Numbered from the stretch's first letter, positions 1 to 9,134 are shown. The stretch is 35,892 bases of DNA from Minisyncoccota bacterium (GCA_020057185.1 JAGVGK010000025.1:1-35892); one strand, 5' to 3'. Notes: generated by a model not told the origin, from the sequence alone. A program made the numbers and translations.

Positions 1-61
1 AGACTACGCCGAGTCTAATCAAGCGCCAAATGGTTAAAATATGTTTCAAACAAAAGCTAAT

Positions 62-436
62 TTAAAATGGGAAACAACACGAAAGGTTACTTAACTCAAT
101 AATAATAATTATCGATAAAATGAAAACGAGAGCTTGGCGAGGAAAATGAAACTTTATGTCATCAGCGACTAGACCCGAATGCATGTAGAGTTCAAAATGT
201 TCGGTAATTCGACCAAAAAGAGACCAGACTAAAGCCACGAACAATAGCGATCGAAAAAGGAAAGGGGTGAAATTGCTAAGACCGTTTGCTCCTGCAAGAC
301 CTGGAGCAGCTTGAATCAACCAATAGAGTTCAGAGATAAAAACATAAATTGATACGACAATAATTGGTATTTTTCTCGCCGGATTAACTACTTCGCGCAT
401 AGAATTGTAAATTGTAACACAAAGATTACTGTCCAC
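62..436 (-). CDS. hypothetical multi-pass membrane protein
   Basis: ORF with several hydrophobic segments; no recognised family. Confidence 0.5.
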   Translation of the reverse strand: MDSNLCVTIYNSMREVVNPARKIPIIVVSIYVFISELYWLIQAAPGLAGANGLSNFTPFLFRSLLFVALVWSLFGRITEHFELYMHSGLVADDIKFHFPRQALVFILSIIIIIELSNLSCCFPF

Positions 437-491
437 ACCCTAACCAAGTAGTAGCGATAGCAGTTACTTGGTACAAGTATAAATTCTAGGT

Positions 492-512
492 GCGGGAAGC
501 GTTGCTTCCCGC
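492..512. repeat. perfect hairpin GCGGGAAGC-GTT-GCTTCCCGC
   Basis: 9-bp perfect stem with triloop read directly; lies 3' of the trmD tail remnant. Confidence 0.75.
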
Positions 513-532
513 CAATGCTCGTTATTTTTGCA

Positions 533-593
533 CTCAACGCGCGCGATAACTATCAATCTTCGCGTGGTGACCGGAGAGGAGGATTTTGGGGAC
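533..593 (-). pseudogene. trmD 3'-end remnant (encodes VPKILLSGHHAKIDSYRAR*)
   Basis: minus strand translates to a near-identical copy of the TrmD C-terminus (VPKILLSGHHAKIDTYRSR*); 26-nt perfect identity 568-593 vs 1825-1850. Confidence 0.85.
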
Positions 594-640
594 ACGGGCA
601 TTGCAAATTGGAATAATGATGGGATTAAATGTTATCATAA

Positions 641-1702
641 TTATTCAGCAATCAAATTTTTGATAATTTTTATCATCACCTCTTTTTCATTCGGATCGCT
701 TTTGGCAACCAGAAGAGCAAGAGCAGTCAAAGCGTTATCACTAATTTTCTTTTCTCCGTTTGGGCGATAAAGATAATCAGATTTATCAAGGAAGTAGACA
801 AAGAGAAAAGCTCCGGAGCGCTTGTTCCCGTCGGAAAACGGATGATCTTTGATAATTAAGTAAAGAATGTGTGACGCTCTGTCTTCAATGGTCGGATATA
901 ACTCTTTACCCCCGAATGTTTGATAAAGGCTTTTAATAATACTTACGAAACTGCCATCTCTTTCTTGACCGAACAGATCGCTAGCTTCACCTTTGGTCAT
1001 CAATTCTTTCTTCAATTCGGCAATTATTCTCAAGGTATTTTCATAAGTCAAAGCAAATTTTGATTTTACGCCTCTGGTTTCTTTTATTTTGCCTTTGTCG
1101 TATTCGTCAAGAATAGTCAAGGTTTTGGCATATGATGCGAGTAAGTGTAAAAGTTCGCCCTCTTGTCCAGCCAATAATTCTTTTTTAGATTTTTTTTGTA
1201 AAAAACTGATTGCGGTTTGTAATTCTTTGAATTTTTCGCGGGCTTCTAGAAGGCGCTTCTCGTTTACGGCGTAGCCTTTGACCAAATAGTTTTTTAATAT
1301 ATTGGTTGCCCAAATCCTAAACTTTGTCGCTTGTTTAGAATTTACCCGGTAGCCGACGGAAATAATCACATCAAGATTATAATGATCAACTTTATATATT
1401 TTTCCGTCAGTTGCAGTTGTTGCAAAATTTGCAACAACTGATTTCTTGTTTAATTCATCTTTCTCAAAAATATTCTTTATATGCCTAGAAATAACCGACT
1501 TATTTCTGCCAAAAAGCATTGATACTTGGTCTAACGAAAGCCAGATGGTTTCCTTTTCCAAATGTACTTTTAAATCCACTTCCTTTCCCGTGGTTTTGTA
1601 GATAACTATCTCTCCTCTTTTTATGCTGCCTGCGTTGCCAATTTTTATCATATAATTATTTTTCACTTTCCCGTCAACTTGTCTGCACAAACAATATATC
1701 AA
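641..1702 (-). CDS. RhuM-like N-terminal domain fused to Fic/DOC domain protein
   Basis: Fic motif HPFSDGNKRSG; N-terminal RhuM-type sequence (WLSLDQVSMLFGRNKSVISRHIKNIF...VDHYNLDVIISVGYRVNSKQATKFRIWA). A likely start is an internal Met (MIKIGN...). Confidence 0.85.
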   Translation of the reverse strand: MIYCLCRQVDGKVKNNYMIKIGNAGSIKRGEIVIYKTTGKEVDLKVHLEKETIWLSLDQVSMLFGRNKSVISRHIKNIFEKDELNKKSVVANFATTATDGKIYKVDHYNLDVIISVGYRVNSKQATKFRIWATNILKNYLVKGYAVNEKRLLEAREKFKELQTAISFLQKKSKKELLAGQEGELLHLLASYAKTLTILDEYDKGKIKETRGVKSKFALTYENTLRIIAELKKELMTKGEASDLFGQERDGSFVSIIKSLYQTFGGKELYPTIEDRASHILYLIIKDHPFSDGNKRSGAFLFVYFLDKSDYLYRPNGEKKISDNALTALALLVAKSDPNEKEVMIKIIKNLIAE

Positions 1703-1760
1703 ATCCAGCTTGAAAAAACTAGGTGCGCTGTGGTTCTAGTTTTCCAGCAACTTTAAAACT

Positions 1761-1777
1761 GGGAGGAAATTCCTCCC
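1761..1777 (-). terminator. trmD terminator-like hairpin GGGAGGAA-A-TTCCTCCC
   Basis: 8-bp stem followed by AGTTTT on minus strand, just downstream of the trmD stop. Confidence 0.55.
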
Positions 1778-1790
1778 GAGAATGTTCGTT

Positions 1791-2456
1791 TTAGCGGGAA
1801 CGGTAAGTGTCAATTTTCGCGTGATGACCGGAGAGGAGGATTTTGGGGACGCGGTAACGGCGACCATTGGCGGTGATGACTTCCGGGCGAGTGTAACATT
1901 CATGACTCGCGACGCGCCTCTCTTCGACTGATTGATCGTCGCCGAGAACGCCAGGCAGACGGCGTGTCACGGCATCGAGAATAATTAGTGCCGGCAGTTC
2001 GCCACCGGTCACGGTGTAATTACCAATCGAAATTTCTTTTACCTCGGCTCGAAGAGACGGGTCGGCTTTAAGCACTTTTTTGACCCGCGCATCGATGCCT
2101 TCATACCGTCCGGCGATGAGAACAAGCGGCGTCCCCTGCTTCGCCCATCGTTCGGCAATTTGGTTGGTAAATTCTTTGCCACCGGGTGAGAGAATTATGA
2201 TGCGAGGTTTGGACTTACCTAACTTACCACGCCCAACCGCGCTAAGCGCGGCGCGAATCACTGGCTCGGCGCGGATCACCATGCCCGGCCCACCGCCGTA
2301 TGGCCGATCATCAATGCGATAACGATTACCGCCGTATTTTTTCAAATCGTGAATGGAGACCCGAATCTTACCCGCGCGAAGTGCGCGGGCGACAATTGAC
2401 TCGGCAAGATACGGTTGCACGAGTTTAGGAAACAGGGTGATGATGTGGAAATTCAA
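1791..2456 (-). CDS. trmD: tRNA (guanine-N1)-methyltransferase
   Basis: TrmD motifs: MNFHIITLFPKLVQPYL, DDRPYGGGPGMV, GRYEGIDARV, SIGNYTVTGGELPALIILDAVTRRLPGVLG. Confidence 0.97.
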   Translation of the reverse strand: MNFHIITLFPKLVQPYLAESIVARALRAGKIRVSIHDLKKYGGNRYRIDDRPYGGGPGMVIRAEPVIRAALSAVGRGKLGKSKPRIIILSPGGKEFTNQIAERWAKQGTPLVLIAGRYEGIDARVKKVLKADPSLRAEVKEISIGNYTVTGGELPALIILDAVTRRLPGVLGDDQSVEERRVASHECYTRPEVITANGRRYRVPKILLSGHHAKIDTYRSR

Positions 2457-2467
2457 TCGAGAAAAGT

Positions 2468-2815
2468 TTACTCTTCTTTCAAATCGGCCATCGCTTCGTC
2501 AACGGAAGCCGCCGCGCTTTTCGTTGGTTGACTGTCCATCGATGAAACCGGTCTCGAACTTCCCTCTGGTTCATTAATTTTTAGATTAACGCGAGCATTA
2601 TTCTTCATCCCCACCACGCGGAGCAAAGTGCGAATCGCTTTGGCAGTATTCCCCTGTCGACCAATAATTTTCCCCATATCTTCTGGATGCACATCAAGCG
2701 AGAGCAAAACGCCCATCTCATCAACTTTGCGACTCACCTTAACTTCTTCGGGATGATCAATCAACGCCTTCACAACATAAGCTAGAAATTCCTGATCCAT
2801 GTAACTTTCAGCCAT
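2468..2815 (-). CDS. khpA: KH-domain RNA-binding protein (KhpA/YlqC family)
   Basis: KH core GKIIGRQGNTAKAIRTLLR; position between rpsP and trmD. Confidence 0.9.
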   Translation of the reverse strand: MAESYMDQEFLAYVVKALIDHPEEVKVSRKVDEMGVLLSLDVHPEDMGKIIGRQGNTAKAIRTLLRVVGMKNNARVNLKINEPEGSSRPVSSMDSQPTKSAAASVDEAMADLKEE

Positions 2816-2839
2816 AAAATAATCTTAAAATCTTAACTG

Positions 2840-3193
2840 TTAAACAGGCAGTGGTTCGACTGGAACTGCCGACTCAATAATAACAGGTTTTTCAGCTTTC
2901 GTCTCTTCAACTTTCACCTTGGGCTTTCGCTTGGGCAAGACATTAATCTTGGTCTTAGAGAGAATCTTGGCATCGACGAGCAAGTTGTGAACGGTGCCGG
3001 ACGCTTGCGTACCAACGGACAACCAATATTTAATTCGATCCACTTTTAACACCGGCTTGCCCCGACGCGGATCATAAGAACCAACTGTTTCCAGCGTCCG
3101 ACCGCTTTTCGTCCCCCGGCGACTATCCACCACCACGACCCGAAAGACCGTCTCATGTTTCCGTCCCACCCGTTGTAACCTGATCATTAACAT
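2840..3193 (-). CDS. rpsP: 30S ribosomal protein bS16
   Basis: MIRLQRVGRKHETVFRVVVVDSRRGTKSGRTLETVGSYDPR. Confidence 0.95.
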   Translation of the reverse strand: MLMIRLQRVGRKHETVFRVVVVDSRRGTKSGRTLETVGSYDPRRGKPVLKVDRIKYWLSVGTQASGTVHNLLVDAKILSKTKINVLPKRKPKVKVEETKAEKPVIIESAVPVEPLPV

Positions 3194-3239
3194 TACCTAG
3201 ACCTTAGCATATCTCAAATAAAAATGCTAGAGTGACGAG

Positions 3240-5201
3240 GTGAAAGAAAAATATATTGAGGGGATGATTCGGATTTCGGGTAAAGGAGTGGGATATGTCA
3301 GCGTGGATCCGAAAGCGCCGAGCATCGAAATTGATTCCGTTAAGCTCAAAACCGCCCTCCACGGCGATCGGGTTCGCGTGCTGATTCTGCCGGAAGCGAT
3401 CGCCCCTAAAAATGGCATTGAGCAAAATCAAGCCGGCGAGGTCGTCGAGATTCTGGAACGGAAAAAGTTAGAATTCGTCGGCACTTTAGAAGATGGCGAC
3501 GGTCTCTACTATTTGGTACCGGATGATAAAAGGGTCTACAAAGACATTTTAATCAGTCCGGATAAACTCAAGGGTGGAAAAGTTGGTGATAAAGTTTTGG
3601 CGCAAATTATTAAATGGGACGATCCGAAAAAAGATCCCCTCGGCGAAGTGATTGAGGTAATTGGACAACCGGGCGCGCACGAGACTGAAATGTTAGCGAT
3701 CGTACTCGATCGCGGTTTCAAATCAATTTTCCCCGATGCCGTCGAAGCCGAAGCCCGAGCACTCAAGCAAGCCGAGACCACGAGCTTGCCCCCGCCTGAC
3801 GGACGGGCAGGCATCGAAGCTAAACTCCGTCGCGATTTCCGCGACATTCTCACTTTTACCGTTGATCCGATTGATGCTAAAGATTTTGATGATGCACTTT
3901 CTTTCCGCCCACTTCCTGATGGGAATTATGAGGTGGGAATTCACATTGCCGATGTCTCGCACTATGTCCGACCGGGCACGGCGCTTGATACTGAAGCCCG
4001 TAAAAGGGCCACTTCCATCTATCTCGTTGATCGAACCATTCCGATGCTGCCCGAAACACTCTCGAATGATTTGTGTAGTTTGAAGGCGGATGAAGACAAG
4101 CTAACTTTCTCCACCATCGTCACGATGTCACTGACTGGCGAGATTTTGAAAACTGATTTCGATAAAACAATTATCCGTTCCGCCAAACGCTTTACTTATG
4201 AAGAAGGACAGGCGGTACTTGATAGTAAAGAAGGACCTTTTGCTCCCGCCCTTCTAACGCTCAACAAGCTTGCCTATGCCTTGCGCGCGAAAAAGATTGC
4301 CGACGGTGCCATCTCGTTCGAGAATGAAGAAATTAAATTTGAACTCGATCCGACCGGCAAGCCTATTCGGGTGTACAAAAAAATGCGTACTGATATTCAC
4401 CTCTTAATCGAAGATTTTATGTTGCTGGCTAATCGGAAAGTGGCGGAATATGTTTCGAAACTTGTGCATGATGAACCGGGGCAATTCGTCTATCGCGTCC
4501 ATGATGTACCAGATCGTGATCGGCTGGAGACGCTCGCCACTTTCGTCCGCCCGCTTGGTTATCGTTTACCAATGACGAAAGAGGGGGTCACCGGTCAAGC
4601 GATTAATATTTTTCTCAAATCTGTCGCCGGCACGCCGGAAGAAAGCATGGTCCGCACGGCGACAATGCGGGCAATGGCCAAGGCAATTTATGACATGAAA
4701 AATATCGGTCATTATGGTCTTGCCTTTCCTTATTACACTCACTTCACTTCGCCAATTCGCCGTTATCCCGATCTCATGGTTCATCGCCTGCTTGATCTCT
4801 ACCGACAAGGTCAGCAACCATCAGCCGAGATGTTGGCGGATTACCGCCGACTCGCCGCGCATTGCTCGATGCGCGAAGTAGAAGCGCAAGATGCCGAGCG
4901 CGATTCGATTCGGTATAAACAAATCGAATTTATGGGCACGAAGGTGGGGCAAACTTTCACCGGCGTGATTTCGGGTCTCGCCAAGTGGGGAATTTTTATT
5001 CAAGAGAAAGAAACTCTCGCCGAAGGCATGGTGCGTTTGGCGACAATGAAAGACGACTTTTATATTTTCGATGAGAAGAATTATGCCATGGTCGGCAAAA
5101 ACACCGGCAAGAAATATCGTCTCGGCGATCCCGTCCGCGTCAAAGTGATTCGCACCGACCTCCCCGCCCGCTTCATTGACTTCGAGTTTGTGCAGGACTA
5201 A
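3240..5201 (+). CDS. rnr: ribonuclease R (GTG start)
   Basis: RNB motifs (TVDPIDAKDFDDALS, YEVGIHIADVSHYV, HFTSPIRRYPDLMVHR) and C-terminal S1-like domain. Confidence 0.96.
   Translation: MKEKYIEGMIRISGKGVGYVSVDPKAPSIEIDSVKLKTALHGDRVRVLILPEAIAPKNGIEQNQAGEVVEILERKKLEFVGTLEDGDGLYYLVPDDKRVYKDILISPDKLKGGKVGDKVLAQIIKWDDPKKDPLGEVIEVIGQPGAHETEMLAIVLDRGFKSIFPDAVEAEARALKQAETTSLPPPDGRAGIEAKLRRDFRDILTFTVDPIDAKDFDDALSFRPLPDGNYEVGIHIADVSHYVRPGTALDTEARKRATSIYLVDRTIPMLPETLSNDLCSLKADEDKLTFSTIVTMSLTGEILKTDFDKTIIRSAKRFTYEEGQAVLDSKEGPFAPALLTLNKLAYALRAKKIADGAISFENEEIKFELDPTGKPIRVYKKMRTDIHLLIEDFMLLANRKVAEYVSKLVHDEPGQFVYRVHDVPDRDRLETLATFVRPLGYRLPMTKEGVTGQAINIFLKSVAGTPEESMVRTATMRAMAKAIYDMKNIGHYGLAFPYYTHFTSPIRRYPDLMVHRLLDLYRQGQQPSAEMLADYRRLAAHCSMREVEAQDAERDSIRYKQIEFMGTKVGQTFTGVISGLAKWGIFIQEKETLAEGMVRLATMKDDFYIFDEKNYAMVGKNTGKKYRLGDPVRVKVIRTDLPARFIDFEFVQD
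3794..3812. repeat. palindrome GCCTGACGGACGGGCAGGC inside rnr
   Basis: GCCTG...CAGGC stem; encodes PPPDGRAG between conserved RNase R blocks. Confidence 0.6.
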
Positions 5202-5218
5202 CTATCTGACACCAACTA

Positions 5219-5258
5219 ATTATTCCATCCTTACACGATCGTGAGGAGTTGGTATAAT
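5219..5258. repeat. 40-bp tripartite dyad, copy 1
   Basis: ATTATTCC-atcctta-CACGATCGTG-aggagtt-GGTATAAT, in the convergent rnr/smc gap. Confidence 0.8.
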
Positions 5259-5284
5259 GGTAGATATAAAATTATTTTCTCAAA

Positions 5285-7513
5285 TTATTGTTTCGCATAC
5301 TCCACCGCTTGGTCGAGTTTGATGGAAAGGAGGCGAGAGATGCCGTCCGAGCCCATCGTCACGCCGTAGATGACACCGGCGTGGGACATCGTCTCGCGGT
5401 TATGGGTAATGAGAATCAGTTGCGAGTGTTGGGCGAGCGTCTCCACCATCTCGCCATAACGGCGCGAGTTGGCTTCGTCGAGCGCCGCGTCGGTCTCGTC
5501 GAGAATCAGGAAGGGCGGCGGATTGACTTGCGACATTGCGAAGAGAAGCGCGATCGAAGTCAACGCCCGCTCGCCACCCGAGAGCATCTCGAGACCCTTG
5601 ATGCGCTTGCGTGGCAAGGTGACGGACACTTCCACACCACGGATTTCTTCTTGATCACTATCTTCATCAGCTTCTTTATTATTATCTCCAGCTAAAGTGT
5701 CCTCTTCATCCCCCCTTGATCGCCGATCAATTGTGAGCAAGAGAGACGCCGTTCCGCCGTCAAAAAGGATGGCGAAAAATTCTTGAAATTGCTGGCTAAT
5801 TTTTTCGAGACCTTGATCAAATTCCACCGCACACTTTTGTTTCAAATCAATTAAAACTAGCTGGAGCGAAGCGATACTCCTGACCAAATCCTCCGTTTCT
5901 CGAGCCAAGAAAGCGTCTCGTTCGCTCACCTGCTGATGCTCGGTCGCCACCTCGCGATTCTCTACCCCCATATCTTCCAATTGAATTTTCAGTCGTTCGA
6001 TTTGACGGCGATTGGCTTCTTGTTTTTCACGATCAGCCATCTCTCCCGCCGGCACGAGCTCGGCAAAGCGGAGTAGTTCACGATCCGTGAGCAGGACCGC
6101 CTCGTCAAGTTCAATCTGGAAGCGCGCTTCGTCGCGCGCTAGAGTTTCTTCGCGCGCCGCGAACGCGGCGCGCTCGGTCTGACATTCCGCTTGCTTAAGT
6201 TTCAGTTCAAAAATTTCCCGTTCGGCGCCTTGCCTAGTTTCCCGCTCTTGCTCCCAAACATTCCGCGCCGTTTTGCGTTCCGCTTCCAGTTTAACAAATT
6301 CATCTGCCAATGCCGTTAATTTCTGATTAAGTTTTTCCCGTTCGGATTTCAATTTTTCCAACGCTTCGTTCCGCTCTCGCGATTGATTGACATCGCTGTT
6401 GCCACCCAAAGCTTTCAATCGTTGCCCCAATTCGGCGACTTTAACCAAGACGGCGCGGAGTTGCCCCAGATCATCAAGCGCCCCGGCGCCGGCAAGAGTA
6501 GCTTCCAGTTCGTTCGCTAAAATTGCCACCTCTGATTTGGCTACCATCTCTTCGCCCTTCGATTGAGAGACACTTTCCCACGCTTCCACTTGCCCCTCCA
6601 ATCGCCCCACGGTGCGGTTAATCTCGTTGCGTTCTTCGGCTAACCGCCTTAAGTGGTCATCAAGACCGCGAAGTTTATCCGCCAACGGCGAATCAGTGTG
6701 CGCCGAACCTTTTTCCTGCGCGAGCGCTTCGAGCCGAGCGGTAATTCCGGCTAATTTTATTCGTGGTCCAGCGCTAACTTTTTCTACCACCTGTCTTTCA
6801 TTGATTAAATATCGTTTCTCAGCGGAAAAATATTCGAGACACCGACGCTTGAGTTCGGCGCGCAACGATTGCGATCGTTCGATCTTCTCCATCTCCTTCT
6901 TGAGAAACCGGAGGTGGGGCGCAATTTCTCGACGCAAGAGCTCGACTTCGCGAAGATTGATTTGCGTCTTTTCTAATTTCCGTTCGCTTTCTAAAATTTG
7001 CGACTGATAAATCTTCAAACCCAAGGCGTCTTCAATCATTTGCCGTCGCTCCACCCCATTAGCGCTTAAAATTCGATCTGCTTCGCCTTGACTCATAATG
7101 TGATAACCAGAAGCGCCGATCGAGACCGCGTTGAGCAAGGTTGTGATATCGCGAAGCCGAACCGGCGAACCGTTAATCGTGTAAACATTCGTCCCGTCGC
7201 GATGCACTTCCCGACCAATCGTCACTTCATCATAATCGAGAGGAAATTTGTGATCGTGATTGTCGAACGAAACACTCACGCCGGCGCGATTGGCTCGACC
7301 AGTCCCACTGCCATTCCAAATAAAATCTTCGCCACGTCGTCCGCGAAGCGATTTGAGAGACTGTTCGCCCAGCACCCACCGACACGCTTCGGCAATATTG
7401 GACTTGCCCGAACCGTTCGGACCGACCACTGCCGTAATTGGCGCTTCGAACAGCAGTTTCGTCTTCTTGGCAAAAGATTTGAAACCGGTCAGTTCGAGGG
7501 CCGTCAATCGCAT
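5285..7513 (-). CDS. SMC-like ATPase (short, apparently hinge-less)
   Basis: Walker A GPNGSGKSN, signature LSGGERALTSIALLFA, Walker B FLILDETDAALDEAN; 742 aa, coiled-coil middle. Confidence 0.9.
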   Translation of the reverse strand: MRLTALELTGFKSFAKKTKLLFEAPITAVVGPNGSGKSNIAEACRWVLGEQSLKSLRGRRGEDFIWNGSGTGRANRAGVSVSFDNHDHKFPLDYDEVTIGREVHRDGTNVYTINGSPVRLRDITTLLNAVSIGASGYHIMSQGEADRILSANGVERRQMIEDALGLKIYQSQILESERKLEKTQINLREVELLRREIAPHLRFLKKEMEKIERSQSLRAELKRRCLEYFSAEKRYLINERQVVEKVSAGPRIKLAGITARLEALAQEKGSAHTDSPLADKLRGLDDHLRRLAEERNEINRTVGRLEGQVEAWESVSQSKGEEMVAKSEVAILANELEATLAGAGALDDLGQLRAVLVKVAELGQRLKALGGNSDVNQSRERNEALEKLKSEREKLNQKLTALADEFVKLEAERKTARNVWEQERETRQGAEREIFELKLKQAECQTERAAFAAREETLARDEARFQIELDEAVLLTDRELLRFAELVPAGEMADREKQEANRRQIERLKIQLEDMGVENREVATEHQQVSERDAFLARETEDLVRSIASLQLVLIDLKQKCAVEFDQGLEKISQQFQEFFAILFDGGTASLLLTIDRRSRGDEEDTLAGDNNKEADEDSDQEEIRGVEVSVTLPRKRIKGLEMLSGGERALTSIALLFAMSQVNPPPFLILDETDAALDEANSRRYGEMVETLAQHSQLILITHNRETMSHAGVIYGVTMGSDGISRLLSIKLDQAVEYAKQ
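6121..6173. repeat. two adjacent GC-rich hairpins inside the SMC-like gene
   Basis: AGCGCGC-TTCGTC-GCGCGCT (6121-6140) and GCGCGCCGC-GAAC-GCGGCGCGC (6152-6173), both perfect stems. Confidence 0.6.
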
Positions 7514-7520
7514 ATTAATT

Positions 7521-8222
7521 TTATTCCGTCCAGCCGCGCTGTTTCAAGCCGGCGCGGGCGGCGACTTGTTCGGCTTCTTGTTTGGAGTGACCACTGCCCG
7601 TCGCCACTAATTCTTTGCCCAGATAAAGACCGACGGTGAAAGTTTTATCATGGTCGGGACCAGCTTCCCGCAACACTTCATACAACGGGGTCAGATCAAC
7701 TTTCGCTTGCGCCTGCTCTTGGAAATAACTCTTCGCATCTTGGGAACGCCGTTCGGCAATGACCGCTTCGGTCCGCGGGATTAAATATTTTCCAATAAAA
7801 GCTTTCGCCGTTTCAAACCCCTGATCAAGATACAGCGCCCCAATCAAGGACTCGAAAGTGTTGGCGAGAATCGCTTGGCGCGCGCGATCGCTATCCTTGG
7901 CTTCGCCCCGTGACAAGAGCAAATAATCGTTCATCCCGAGATCCAACGCGACTGAAGCAATCGTCACGGTGTTGACGAGCGCGGCGCGATAAGTGGTCAA
8001 GTCACCTTCCGTTTTATCCGGATAACGATGATAGAGATAATCCGTCGTCGCGAGTTCGAGCACCGCGTCGCCGAGGAATTCTAGCCGTTCATTGTGACCA
8101 ATATCAGATCGTGCGCTTTCATTGAGATAAGAACGATGAGTAAAAGCTTGTTCGAGTAATTTCGGATTACGGAAAGTAATGCCGATGGCCGTTTCGAAAA
8201 TATGGAAATCCGGTCGAGACAT
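7521..8222 (-). CDS. rnc: ribonuclease III
   Basis: NERLEFLGDAVLEL signature; C-terminal dsRBD (GSGHSKQEAEQVAARAGL). Confidence 0.96.
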   Translation of the reverse strand: MSRPDFHIFETAIGITFRNPKLLEQAFTHRSYLNESARSDIGHNERLEFLGDAVLELATTDYLYHRYPDKTEGDLTTYRAALVNTVTIASVALDLGMNDYLLLSRGEAKDSDRARQAILANTFESLIGALYLDQGFETAKAFIGKYLIPRTEAVIAERRSQDAKSYFQEQAQAKVDLTPLYEVLREAGPDHDKTFTVGLYLGKELVATGSGHSKQEAEQVAARAGLKQRGWTE

Positions 8223-8228
8223 AAATTA

Positions 8229-9134
8229 TTAATTATTAGAAAGACGATTAAGGGCGCGAGTCACAATCGGCATAATATCATCATACATTTTTAGTTGCAT
8301 CACCGACTCGAGCGGGAACCACCGCGCGTCGTCGAGACCTTGATTTTTATTTAAATGGAGTTGAGAGCGATCTTTAGCTTCAGCGAGATAATAGTTGACT
8401 CGTTTTCTGATCTTGCCTTTCTCTGGATCGCTCGCCACATATTCATTATCGCCCAGCGCTTCTTTAATCGTCAAATCGAGCGAGATTTCTTCCTTCACCT
8501 CGCGCTCGGTCCCCGCTTCAACCGTTTCGCCCTTTTCAATATGTCCTTTCGACAGCGTCCAGTAGCCGAAAATGTCGTGGACAAAAGCTAATTCATATCG
8601 ACCGTCGTCGAGCCGAGTATAAACGACCGCACCGCCTAAATTCTCAATCGGCATATCTTCATAACGGATATCTTTGGCGCGGCGTTTCTTAGCGGGAATA
8701 TCATCTTTCCCCGGCTCGCCCATCTCTTTATAAACCGTGCCGAGCACGCCATTCACAAACTTCCCACTATTTTCGCCACCGTAAGTCTTGGCCAATTCAA
8801 TCGCTTCGTTAATCGCCACGCGCGCCGGCACTTCGTGCCGATCAGCGAAAAGCAATTCCCACAAACCAACCCGAAGCACATTGCGATCAATAATCGCGAT
8901 CTTCTCAATCGGCCACTCGGGCGCCGCCTTCTCGATGATGTGATCCAGTTTCGCTCGCTCGGCAATTACTTGATGTACAAGTTGATGGACAAAAATTTGA
9001 TCGTCGAGACCGGGCGCAAATTCATTGATATTCCGTTTGGCAATCTGGTCAATCACTTCTTTTTGCTGTCCATTGAAATCCCACTCAAAGAGTGATTGCA
9101 CCGCAACGCTTCTTGACAAATGCCTATTGGCCAT
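8229..9134 (-). CDS. NusB domain fused to C-terminal Nudix hydrolase domain
   Basis: N-term NusB (SRSVAVQSLFEWDFN...RVAINEAIELAKTYGGENSGKFVNGVLG); C-term Nudix box GHIEKGETVEAGTEREVKEEI. Confidence 0.9.
   Translation of the reverse strand: MANRHLSRSVAVQSLFEWDFNGQQKEVIDQIAKRNINEFAPGLDDQIFVHQLVHQVIAERAKLDHIIEKAAPEWPIEKIAIIDRNVLRVGLWELLFADRHEVPARVAINEAIELAKTYGGENSGKFVNGVLGTVYKEMGEPGKDDIPAKKRRAKDIRYEDMPIENLGGAVVYTRLDDGRYELAFVHDIFGYWTLSKGHIEKGETVEAGTEREVKEEISLDLTIKEALGDNEYVASDPEKGKIRKRVNYYLAEAKDRSQLHLNKNQGLDDARWFPLESVMQLKMYDDIMPIVTRALNRLSNN

Noticed and set aside
528-770. 80-aa plus-strand ORF
   Set aside because: Antisense to the trmD remnant and the Fic gene 3' end; no independent support.
6612-7639. 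Long antisense ORFs opposite smc and rnc
   Set aside because: Opposite strong conserved coding genes; typical shadow ORFs.
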